DNA from: Burhinus oedicnemus
Lineage: Eukaryota > Chordata > Aves > Charadriiformes > Burhinidae
Reading direction: 5' to 3'
DNA length: 64,000 nt
Assembly (NCBI GenBank): GCA_008921705.1
Contig: VFFE01007644.1
Coordinates: forward strand, 609,971 to 673,970
Of this stretch, positions 12,801 through 23,495 are shown in pieces. Every line of letters begins with the position of its first letter. Within the stretch, counting starts at the first letter, position 1. The notes beneath the pieces were generated by a model. It was given only the letters and a program-made list of their open reading frames with translations, was not told the DNA's origin and did no database searches. Both the position numbers and the translations under genes were made by a program.

Positions 12801-14199
12801 GTTGTCAGGTGCTTTGGCTTTGATGATGATGATAGGGCACACTATATGTCTTGGAGAATTTGCATGTTAAAGCACAGTACTGATACAAGTCTTGCTGATG
12901 ATCAAAAAGCTCCTTTTTAGTGTCAGCAAACTTTTCTGAATCACATAAGCTGGCAATCTAAGACACATTACACTAAAATCTTCCTTCTCTCTGTAACATA
13001 AATTTGAAAAATCTCTGCTAGGTAGACTTTGAGCATGTTATTTTTCATTGTATGATTCTGTCTTGCTTCCCTCAACTCCAGGTAGCCCAACTGTCTTTAA
13101 CTTACCCTTTTTAACTTTTGCAAATGTGGCAAAAACTTCATGGCTGTTAAAAAAATTAAATTTCTCACTACTTTTTTCCAGTTTTAGATAGTACCTGCAT
13201 ATCACTTTATTACTGTATTTGCTATCAGAATTGAACAAAAGTGTCTGAATTTATGCATAAAACTTCTCAAAATGCGTTTTGTGATAAAGTGCTTTATGTT
13301 ATTAAGAATTGTAAAATTATTACTGCACATCAGTTTCATTACATAGCTTATTTTAAATGGGGTAGAATATTTAATAGTCCAAGAAAAGACATATTTTATA
13401 ACTTACAACTGGAGATATATCTGTAATTTTTTTCTATAAAATATGCATGAATGATTTTCAGCTCCATTTAACTAATGTGTTTTGGAAAGTCTTTGCAATA
13501 CTAAATGCAACAAATCTCTGGCAAGACGGGAAGTAATGTGCAAGAGTGGTTAAGAGTAACTTTTCATTTTGCAGTTCAAATTTTGGACCAGGTATTATTC
13601 TGGAACGTGACAGAGTAATCACCAGGTACAAAATTGCATACTATGTCAGAAGGTAAAAATGTCCAAACATCATAAACTACTCACAACGTATTTCCTAAAG
13701 GAAAAAGAAATGTATCCATCCTTGAATTGACTGGGAGAGCCTCTGGGAACCGACTATCAGCTGCTGCACAGATGGATGCAACAGTGTCCTGAACCCAGAT
13801 CTAGTAAACACAAAGTGAAAGCCAGCAGAAGTCACTGAGAAGAAGCAGGGTTAGTTGTATGCCCAGTGCAGATGAGAGTAGTCTATGGTCCATTAAAGTC
13901 TCAGAATCCACACGGCATCTGGATTTGCAAGAGCACATTGCCCTCTGCCTATCTCTCACATGTCTGCTATGCAAAGGACATCACTCCTTTCCCCAGACAC
14001 AGATCAGCAGTGCCGGGGACTGGAGGCTGGTCCCCACGCTTCCTGAAGTCAGAGGGAACAAGCCTGGTTCCTAAAACTGAACAAAGAACAACGAATGCAA
14101 TTTTGCAAATAATTGATGAGACCCACTAAAAGCACCTTAAAGATGCTGTTAGTAATTATCTGCTCAAAACAGGGAAAGTTATCAGAGGCAGAACAAAGA
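9816..14199. other. Unique sequence with one weak exon-like segment
   Basis: Contains the 51-nt segment at 13575 listed separately. The open frame at 10957-11235 is longer than average, but its splice sites are poor and no family is recognised. The part 13700-14140 is balanced in composition and could be the degraded 5' side of the CR1 that follows. Confidence 0.45.
13575..13625 (+). other. Short exon-like segment, 51 nt
   Basis: The acceptor TTTCATTTTGCAG and the donor CACCAG then GTACAA bound 51 nt. The segment is open in one frame only (SNFGPGIILERDRVIT) and is phase-neutral (phase 2 in, phase 2 out). It is too short to judge alone. Confidence 0.18.
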
Positions 14200-15530
14200 C
14201 TATTTTTGCTTTGGATACAGTAGGTTTTGTTATTAGGACATAATTCTGGGACTTGATGGAGCAGCTAATCCTGGAAACCATTTCCAGGCACATTAAGGAC
14301 AAGAAAATCACAAGTAGTCAGCATTGCTTCATCAAAAGGAAGTTATACTCGGTCGACTTGATAAAATTCTAAGATTAAATGACTGGTCTCGTAGATGAAG
14401 GGAGAGCAGAGCATGTTGTCTACCTGGACTTCAGTAAGGCCTTTGACACTGTCTCACATAAGATCCTTAAAGAGAAACTATTGATGTACTTGCTGCATGA
14501 GCAGGCAGTGAGGTGGATTGAAAACTGGCTGAATGGCCAGGACCAGAGAGTGGTGATCAGCAGCGCAAAGTCTATTTGGAGGCTGGTCACTAGCGGTGTA
14601 CCCCAGGGATCAATACTGGGTCCACTGCTGTTTAACATGATGGGGCAGAACTTAACCTCAGCAAGTTTGCAGACAGTACTAAACTGGGAGGAGTGGCTGA
14701 TACGCCAGAGGATCATGCTGCTATCCAGAGAGACCTCAACAGGCTGGAGAAATGAGTTGATGGGAATTTCATTAAGTTCAACCGGGAGAAATGCAAAATC
14801 TTACACGTGGGGAAAAACAACCCCTGCACTAGTATATGCTGGGGGCCACCCAGCTGGAAAGCTGGAAAGCAGCCTGCCCAGAAAAGGCCCTAGGGGTCTC
14901 TGATGAACACCAAGTTGAACATGAACCAGCAATGTGCCCTTGCCACAAAACAAGCTAATGGTATCCTCAGCTGCATTGGACAAAGTATTGCCAGCAGGTC
15001 AAGGGAACTTCACCTTTAGTGCTGTGTCCAGTTTTGGGCTCCTCAGTACAAGAGAGACATGGACATACTGGAGAGAGTTCAATGAAGGGCCACAAGGATG
15101 ATTAAGGGAGTGGAGCACTTCACATATGAAGAAAGGCTGAGAGAGCTAGAATTGTTCAGCCTGGAAAAGGGAAGGCTAAAGGGGATCTTATTAATGTTCA
15201 TAAATATCTGAATGGAGGGTGCAAAGAGGACAGAGCCAGGCTCTTTTCAGTGGTGCCTAGTGACAGGACCAGAGGCACTGGGCACAAAGGGAAACACAGG
15301 AGATTCCATCTGAACATCAGGAAACACTTTTTTGCTCTGAGGGTGAGAGAGCACTGGCAGAGGTTGCCCCGAGAGGTTGTGGAGTCTTCATCCTTGGAGA
15401 TATTCAAAAGCCATGTGGACATGGTCCTGTGTAACCAGCTGTAGGTGGCCCTGCTTGAGCACGAGGATTGAACCAGGTGAATTCCAGAGGTCCCTTCCAA
15501 CCTTAACCACTCTGATTCTGTGATTTTGTG
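14200..15530 (+). mobile_element. CR1 LINE fragment with reverse-transcriptase remnants
   Basis: About 1.3 kb in sense orientation. Reverse-transcriptase motifs are visible (VVYLDFSKAFDTVSHKILKE near 14420 and SGVPQGSILGPLLFN near 14590). The frame is then broken by small indels, and the element ends in the CR1 tail (CAACCTTAACCACTCTGATTC). Internal stops and shifts show it is inactive. Confidence 0.93.
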
Positions 15531-17104
15531 AGCTTTGGGTGTAGGCTGTTATTCTTGGGTGAATAATCTAACCCATGAGTCACTGTGCAAAAATGACATG
15601 ACACTGTTATCGTCAATACAGAGCTTTTGAGGCTTCACTGGCAACTGGAGCAGTGTCCACTGAGAGAGTAACAACAGTGCTTTAAGCAGGGAGAAGGCAC
15701 CCACCTTTGCAGAGCAAGTCCTGCTTCCCATTCACAAGTTAGCTAATTGCAAACAAGGTTATTAGGTTTAGGAGGTACGTCCTAAAGAATAAGCAGTTCT
15801 TACCCGCAAGTATTTGTACATAGGACTTAGACCACATCTGCAATTAGCTAACCTGGCAAGTAATGAAATCCCAAAGGGTGCTATCCTTCAGCTCAGCTCT
15901 ATGGCCAAATATCGCTTGATTTTCTCAAGAGAAAGCCCAAGAGTCTTATGTAAGAGTTGCAAACTAACGTGTTTCAGTCAGCAACATTTTTGCCATCAAA
16001 TGCTGTGTAACTGCCTTGCAAAATTTGTACATCTGCAAATATTGTCAATCTATAAATTTTTTTTTCAATGTTCGCAAAGCTACCTTGATATATTCTGTTT
16101 TCAGATGTTATAACAAAAAATGAAAAGACATTATGAGAAGTATAACATTGTACTTCACATGATTGGTAGTATTGACTTAAAAACATTGTTATACAGTCAT
16201 CTTACTTAATTTAAAAAACCTGAACATTACTATTCATAGAAAAGTGGGATTGAAAATACAGCGAACAGAAATCCAGATAGTAGAAGAAATATAACACATG
16301 CAATGGCAATGCACTATTTATTATGTGCTAAATCACCCCATTAACATGACTTTTTCTGACCTTGAAATATCACACTGAAGACAAAAGAGTAGTTCTGCCT
16401 CAATGCTTGTTGATTTTTGCATTTTATGTGGAAAATGACAAGATATCTGGGATATCTGGCCATTATAAGTGTATCTGTTGCTACTGCTTGTCAAGAACAT
16501 ACATTCAGCATAATCTTCAGATAAGTAATGTCTGAAAGAAAGGTCAACTAAACAATATTTGAGCAAGTATAGCCTAGAGATCGATCTAACATTCAGTTTC
16601 CTAGGATGAGAAAAATATCTGAGGATTAAAGGATTATAAATTAAGTGTGCAAGTTATGTGTCACCTCTGCACGTAACAGAGGTTTTAAGATCCAAAAGCA
16701 AAAGTCACCACTACCTGGAATATAGACCTTACATTTGCTTTCTTGTACCAGTGGCAGATCAGGCTAGTATGTATCACAAAGCCTGTTTGCTCCCCAGAAA
16801 AAAAACAACATTAAAATTTTTCTTTTTAATGCCTCTACTATAATTGATGGTTGAGCTCCATCCCATCTAATTTCTAATCAATACAGTATTATCTACCTTA
16901 GTATTTCTAACTTAGGTATTTATTTCAGTGTGAATAAATTAGGTGACTAAGAATTAGGTCAACATCGTTAAGAATTTTGGTGCCCTGATCATAAAGATAT
17001 GAATGGAATAAAATAATGGAAATATTTTGCAACTAACAATTCATTTTATTACCATGGATGATGGGTGTTGGTGGCTGATAATTTCTTTTTATCTCTCCAC
17101 ACAG

Positions 17105-17211
17105 TGGGAAGTCAAACCCAAGAGGAGCAGCAGAGTTCCGAGAAGCATTTGGCGGATTTCCCCATATTGCTCCCCTCCAAAGGCACAATTAACATCAAGA
17201 AGTTAGATATA
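17105..17211 (+). other. Exon-like segment, unrecognised protein
   Basis: A very good acceptor (CTTTTTATCTCTCCACACAG) opens a frame beginning GSQTQEEQQSSEKHLADFPI and running to INIKKLDI. With a donor at GTGTAT (17212) the segment ends in phase 0, which fits the phase-0 start of the segment at 18627. The open frame itself continues to 17304, so the donor is uncertain. Confidence 0.28.
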
Positions 17212-17554
17212 GTGTATGACAACAACTGGGATGGAGCCAAGACAAATGTTCTAGGCATATTGCCTGGATATATTTGGATTTCAAGGAGGTGGTGTCAACT
17301 TCACTGACCATTTAGTCAGATGCTTATAATATGTTAACAATTTACTCAGACCAGAGACCTGTGTAGCAAGCACAGAAATAATATCCTTTTTTCCTATTAA
17401 AACTATCAATGAAAACTTCTGTTTCATATCAAAATTACAAAATTCAAAATCACTTGCTCATAATCTCACAGCATTAGTATTACAAGTTGAAGCTTCAGTT
17501 CAGCTCTCTATTTGATATTATAAAGATCTTACGTGGATATGTATATGGAACTAC

Positions 17555-17598
17555 CTGTGTGTGGGAGGGAGAGAGGGTGTGTGTGCACACACACACAT
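17555..17598 (+). repeat. Compound GT/GA/CA microsatellite
   Basis: Short GT runs, GGGAGGGAGAGAGGG, then GTGTGTGTGC and an ACACACACACA run. The GT and CA runs are complementary and could pair as a small hairpin. Confidence 0.7.
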
Positions 17599-18626
17599 GC
17601 CTGCATATAAAATAAAAGATACATATAATATAGTAAAGGATAACTTAAAAAATGAGGATATTGTGCTATTCATTTGAAAATCTGTAATAAAGTCTTGCAT
17701 ATAAATATCTCTTTGATACCAGCAGAATGCCAATATTTTATTCTGTACCAAAAAGACACACAAGACAATGCCAGTAACAAAGCGTTTCATTTAAATGTGT
17801 ATTACGTTCCCTTTCTTCCCCAAGAGAATTGTCTTTTTTTTTTCACTAAGGAAAATATTTGAAGGTAGGAGTAGGAATGCACTTTGCGAATGATATTTTA
17901 GAAGAGTGTTTCACAGTGAGAGTGAAAGTTATTAAAGACATTAATTATCCTCAGATTAAGATATGGATTTATAGAGGATATAAAAATCAATTTCGTGAGA
18001 AAATGTGAAGTAAGTGTGACTGTTGGTTATGTATCTTAAATTACTTTTTTGGGCTATCTTATGTATTACTCTAACATATGAGAACTGTGATTATTTTCTA
18101 ATACGAAATTGGTATACTGTTATTCCTAAAGTGAATTATTGAGCTTCACTAAAGTCCTTGAGAATTTTTATTTCGAACTTGAATAAGGTCATCTCTTTAC
18201 CTTTGACTTTTCTAACTGAGATACATCTGACCTACAGAGTTATTACAAGTAGTACCCTTTTCAATTAGCATATGTCAATAATGAACTGAATGTAAGAGTA
18301 ATATTGTTGTTTTTCCCTTATCTCTTCTATGACATTCAGAAAATTTTAGTTCATCATTCGACCCTTAATGAGCTACACGAGTAACTTTCTGCTGTCTTAC
18401 CATGCTCTACTGACACCCCTGAGTTTTGTGTAATATTTCTCGGACCTAAAAGGTGATAAGATGACAATATACTCTTGACATATCATCACAACAATGAATG
18501 TAGAGTTGAGATTCACTAATTACCCAATGTTTGCATGAAGTAGGAATATTAGCATATTCCTAATAGTACTAGTAAAAGTTTTTGAAAACGGTGAGCATGT
18601 TTATAATTTCTCTTTTATCCCTAAAG

Positions 18627-18810
18627 ACACCTCAGCTTGAAGCACTTCGTAACCATGTTGTTGTTCAAACCTCACACTCAGTGAAGCTGTCTTTACAAAG
18701 GTGCCACATCTCATATGAATGCCTGAGCCTAAGAGACCCAAAATGCTTGCCTTGTGACAGAAAAGGATCAGCTTGCTCTTTGATTATGTTGCAAATTGCA
18801 ACATACATAG
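18627..18810 (+). other. Exon-like segment encoding a PSI-like cysteine motif
   Basis: Bounded by a pyrimidine-rich acceptor (TTTCTCTTTTATCCCTAAAG) and a perfect donor (AG then GTAAGTG at 18811). The 61 codons read TPQLEALRNHVVVQTSHSVK, then LSLQRCHISYECLSLRDPKC, then LPCDRKGSACS. The spacing of cysteines around LSLRDPKC resembles the PSI domain of semaphorins and plexins, where the usual form is RDPYCGWC or RDPYCAW. Here the aromatic residues are replaced, so the domain is divergent or decaying. It ends in phase 1 with G, and the segment at 22076 begins with GT, so the junction forms a glycine codon. No gene name can be given. Confidence 0.42.
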
Positions 18811-19294
18811 GTAAGTGTATTTATACACACATATATACACATACATTCACTTGTCTATAAACAAATTCCTCTTGTAACATAAATAAAAACATTTCCTCTC
18901 TCCAAGTCCACTTATCTAATATCACACAATAACCGAGTAGTGCTGTTAAATGCATTTTTCATGCCAGGAGTGGGTTTTAAAATAGCTTGGGATGTATTTT
19001 CCTCATAACCAGTTTTTATAATGGGGAATTTACAGATTCTATAACTGAATATTAGGAATGTTTTGCCATATTACCTCAATTATATAAAACCTGTCTTATT
19101 TGTTAAAAAATTTTCAAGTTTAAGTAATATGCTCTTCAAGAAATAGACAAAAGTGAAAGTCATATTTCTTTCTTTCACTAACTAAGCTTCAGGTTTAGGA
19201 AAGCAGACCCACTTTTAAAGATATGACTTTGTTTTCACTAACAGTGAACACTTTCATGGCACGTTTCATCCATGGTTTGAAAGGTAATTAAGCA

Positions 19295-19437
19295 TCATTC
19301 TGCTCTCCCTTTGCTGGGGAAACAGAAGCGCAGAGAGGATGCCATCACCTTCCCACCATCTGCAGAGCCCAGCCACGGTAGTGGCACAGCTGGAGCCCAC
19401 ACCCTCACCGCTTGGTTACTAAAGCATTCTGCCTCCC
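19295..19437 (+). mobile_element. MIR/CORE-SINE-like relic
   Basis: Order and wording match the MIR family: TGCTGGGGAAACAGAAGCGC, AGAGAGG, then AGTGGCACAGCTGGAGCC, and at the end AAAGCATTCTGCCTCCC. MIR elements spread before the bird-mammal split, so only diverged relics are expected in birds. Edges are approximate. Confidence 0.6.
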
Positions 19438-22075
19438 AAGAATCAATTTTTGGAGGGTGAAACTTATACTGTGCCTATCAGTATATTAAAAGATTGTTTT
19501 TATTGATCTTTCTTGTGACAAAATTTTGCTTTAAGAAAAAATAGAGGAAACAATTACGGTCAGTGAGTGCCCAGTGGATCATCTTCGAAAGGCACTATAA
19601 GGTAAGGAAGATTACAGAAACACTTCCTAATTTACTTAATAAATTCAATGAAGTAACACTTATCATCCACTTTTATTAAGAGTACAAAAACAGATTTAAA
19701 TTTTGTGTCAGAAATGGGCTAAGTACAGGCTAAACACAACACAAGCTGTGCTGTTATGCGTGTTGAGCTAAGAGTTTTGGGATCAAGTAACATGGTTCAT
19801 ATCTAAATTACTCATCCTCCAATCTAATGTGTTTTAAACCCCTATACATGGCAGATAATTCTTTATTATTAACAATCATCTTCATTTGTACTTTTTATCT
19901 CAATAGTAAGTTACTGGCAAATCTTTCAGACAGACTTAAAAACATACTCTTAAAAGAAGAGATTTAATATGCATGAACAAACACAAATTGCAAGTGTTTG
20001 GCTTTGAGAGTATTTCTTTTATCCATAACTTTCTTGATGCCAAGAAGAAAGAGAATTCCAAGAAGGAGTACTTAACTCATTGGTGACAAGAAATTTACTC
20101 ATCCAGTTATTAAATGAACAAAGCATGATCAGAAGACACCACTGACAAGGACTGAAGTCCTAGTCACTTTACATATCCACATGACACTAAGTGTTTGTTT
20201 AATTAGGACATCACATGCATGCACAGTGAAGCTGAAAGTTCTGTAAAGCAAGAAAATAACTAATGCAAAGCACACAGTGGCTGAAGCCTGCTTTCCAAAG
20301 AATTTGTCGTGTTCTCTACAATACACAACAACAAATCTACATCTGCCCACATTTTCCATGAACCTTTTACTTTCTTCCCCCTTCATCACAATACTCTCAG
20401 CTGCTTCATCTTCTACCATCAGCACCACTACAGCACCCTCAGGCCTTCAGTGTAATACCTCCACTTTTTTGTCACCCCTCCAAATTTATTCGCAGGAGCT
20501 TCTGGTGTTCTCAGTTCTCTCCCTCTCCTGCACTTTTTGAGAACACGGGAAATGGATGGACAGTCACATTAACAGCATGGACCCATAAGCCATATTTGCT
20601 TAGTGATTCAGGCTGGATGGGGCTGCCCGCCGAATATTTTAGAGGCATCCACTACCACGGAACAGAGGTTGCCAGCTGTACCTCAGAGTCCAGCCACAGA
20701 TCCAGTTCCTCCAGCAGCCTCCTTAACACGCCCAGGCTCTCAGTTCAGCCACACCAGATGATGCACCTCCTGAAAACTCAGGGTTCAAAGTTCAGCGAGT
20801 GCATCTTGGAGACCTGATGGCACAGCCCTCCTCTTGACCATACAGACCCATAAAAATCTTTCAAATAAGTGGATGGCAATTAAATCTGATGTTACCTGCA
20901 ATATCCCATTATTCAACACATCAGCCAGGGAAAAGACTGAAGTATAAATGAGGACCAAGTTGCACTGTATCATTAAGGAATGAATTTGTCCACTTCCTCT
21001 CTGATTTGTTACACGAGTAAAAGTATGGATGTGCTGGGCCATCCCAAGTACTCTGTGGGTGCTCTGTGCCTCTAATCAGCGCATGCCTAGCAAGTCTAGT
21101 TAAGGACAGTTTTAGCAGACCCACAATGTGTGAGCAGGCGGGCTCTGCAACACCTCCACAGTGCTCAACACGTCCACAGTGCAAGTGCATACCCAAGGGC
21201 AGTTGATTCGACTAACTGAGCACGCAAAATATAGCTGACCTGAACATAGACAGCTGTCATTTGTCCTGCTACTGTTTTGAGTGGACTGCCGGGCACCCAG
21301 AAATCCCAGAGAAAATGGCTAAAGCTGGTAGGAGAGCAGGAGGTGAGACATAAAAGCAATCAGCTACTGCCAAATGCAGTAACATGAGCAGGTGCATATT
21401 CCCTCATCTGCTCCTGAGGCAACCTGGATAGGTTCGTTGTAAAGTTACAGGCAGGACACACTATGAAGCTGCAGCGCGGTAATTGCTGCACGATACAAAA
21501 CCCTGTATTCAGTCATTGTCTCAAGCTACTGTGATACTCACTATAGAGTAAAAAAGTAGTTAAAAGCTAAAGTAAGTACTAGAAACATTGCCATCAATTC
21601 TGTTCTCTGGCAAAATGACTATATAACATCTAGCTAAAGCTCTGTGTGGCTGTCTAAGAGAAGAATTTGGCCTATTATGTCTCTCCCAACTATTTGTCTT
21701 ACACTCTCCATGCTTATTGTTTCCCTTTTTCAGAATGATTTTATCATTTTATTTAGTGTTCACCCTTAGACAGCTCTTAGTAACAACCACCTGGCACAGT
21801 ATGGCCATAAAATGTTTCTCAGCATTTGTTTTGTTAGGTTAACCATTAAGATCATTATGATGCTTCCTATTTTCTTTATCAGAAGGAGAACTGGGATGGC
21901 AAACCCCACAATGCACTACCATACATGACTTAGGCATTTATATATATATTAATATAGTCTCCAAATAAACGACACATATTGAAATGTAACAGAGCACACA
22001 ACAAACCATGGTAACATACTAAAAGATATAGTATCTACTTTTTAAAGCATGCAAATTGCATGTTTGTCTCAATAG

Positions 22076-22266
22076 GTTACAAACAGATGGAGTGTTGCGT
22101 TCAGCACATTTCTTCAGAGTTTTTAAATCTGCCTGATGGGAATTCCATTACCTGCACCAGCTGTACCGATGACCTCTTTGACTTCCACTTGCCAGGCTCT
22201 GAATATATAAGGCAGTGCTGGCATGCTTTTAAAATAAAGTATATGCAAATATGGACATATTTGACA
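22076..22266 (+). other. Exon-like segment, cysteine-rich, in phase with the 18.6-kb segment
   Basis: The acceptor TTTGTCTCAATAG is followed by an open frame YKQMECCVQHISSEFLNLPD, then GNSITCTSCTDDLFDFHLPG and SEYIRQCW, with six cysteines in the first 50 codons. The phase fits the donor at 18811. The 3' edge is uncertain: candidates are CAG then GTTGCT at 22267 (phase 1) or a non-canonical GC donor near 22198. Unrecognised protein. Confidence 0.33.
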
Positions 22267-23297
22267 GGTTGCTGTAGCGCCTATTTAAAATGTATGCTAT
22301 CTAGTTTAACCCTTGCACCCATAATTACAGTGTTTCAAACTGTCTATGTAATAAAATGCTTTTATATCTTTCTCTTGGTTAATCTACTTTACTTTTTTTT
22401 TTTTCCTTAATCAGAAGCAATTAAGATTTCTTTTCACCTGTAATTATGAGTCTTTTTGGTTTCATTTCACTACTGTACTCCTAAGGCTGAACTTTCCAGG
22501 CACCAAATGTCTATTCCCCACACTAGCCTATGATATTAGGAGTTTTATTATACAAGAAATAGGATACATCTCTTGTTTCCATATAAACATAGCACATAAA
22601 ATATTCCTTCTTCTATTTCTGTCTCATTTATTTCAAAATACCGAAGTTAACGCATTCATTACATATCATTTCAAAGATACATTAAGGCCCATATTGAAAA
22701 ATGACCAGTAGTTGTGTTGGTCTGTAGTAATTTTCTGGCTGAGAGAGACCACACACTTGAGACTATTACACAAAAGACAAAATTCTCCTTTTCTAGGACT
22801 ACGAATAACCTGCGCAAGACAATAGGCCCGATTTTAAGAAAACATATACCTAAATGCAGGTGATTTCCTTGGGTTTCCGGTGCTCACATGAGTATGGTTT
22901 TGAATAAGGATGTACTCCCCCAGTCAGGTTATGGGTGATCAATACAGTACAGGTTAATGAAAATGTAGTGTGCCCCAGCAAATGGACCAGCCCATGGAAA
23001 AAGGCTCTGTCCCTTTACTTGAAGCTGGTCTGTGGAAGGACTTTTGAAAGTTTAGCAAGTTACAGGAGTAAGGGGACAAAACTTCTTTAGTTCCTTGAAT
23101 TCTGCCTCTGATCTTTTTCCATTTCCAGTAATTAATGTTGCTATGCTCAAAATTTTGTCTGCAAGCAAAGGGGAAACACATACGTAAAGCCAAGAATTTG
23201 TTCAAAACCCTAACAGTGTAATCCAAGAAATATTATTTGGTTTAGATCTAATTATTGCAGAAACAGAAAGATTTTTTTCTATTGGAAAAAATCTCTG

Positions 23298-23338
23298 TTG
23301 TAGTAGTAGTAGTAGTAATAATGATGATGATGATGATA
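23298..23338 (+). repeat. Trinucleotide microsatellite (GTA)n(ATG)n
   Basis: About six GTA units are followed by AATA and about five ATG units. Confidence 0.9.
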
Positions 23339-23406
23339 ACATTTTTATACACTTAGTTTCTACCCCTTTTCCTAGTGTTATACACACCCTCCCCCTGCTC
23401 CTTCAG

Positions 23407-23495
23407 GTCCTGCGGTCAGTGTTTTCAGCCTGGTGGCAGTGGTGGGTGTTGTGATGACTGTCAGTATCTGGAGTCCTTCACCAGGAGGAATATGA
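23407..23495 (+). other. Exon-like segment encoding a transmembrane helix and early stop
   Basis: The acceptor CCTCCCCCTGCTCCTTCAG leads, in the frame left by a phase-1 exon, into PAVSVFSLVAVVGVVMTVSI then WSPSPGGI and TGA at 23493-23495. The hydrophobic run of about 20 residues would form a single membrane helix with an eight-residue tail. This is the kind of last exon expected for a type I membrane protein. The link to upstream segments is inferred from phase and order only. Confidence 0.28.

Noticed and set aside
17555..17598. GT and CA runs as a possible regulatory hairpin or Z-DNA element
   Set aside because: The runs are short and ordinary for microsatellites; nothing else near them suggests function.
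20129..20428. 99-codon minus-strand ORF with a hydrophobic stretch
   Set aside because: No splice signals or recognisable family; the opposite strand is equally open, so it looks like chance.
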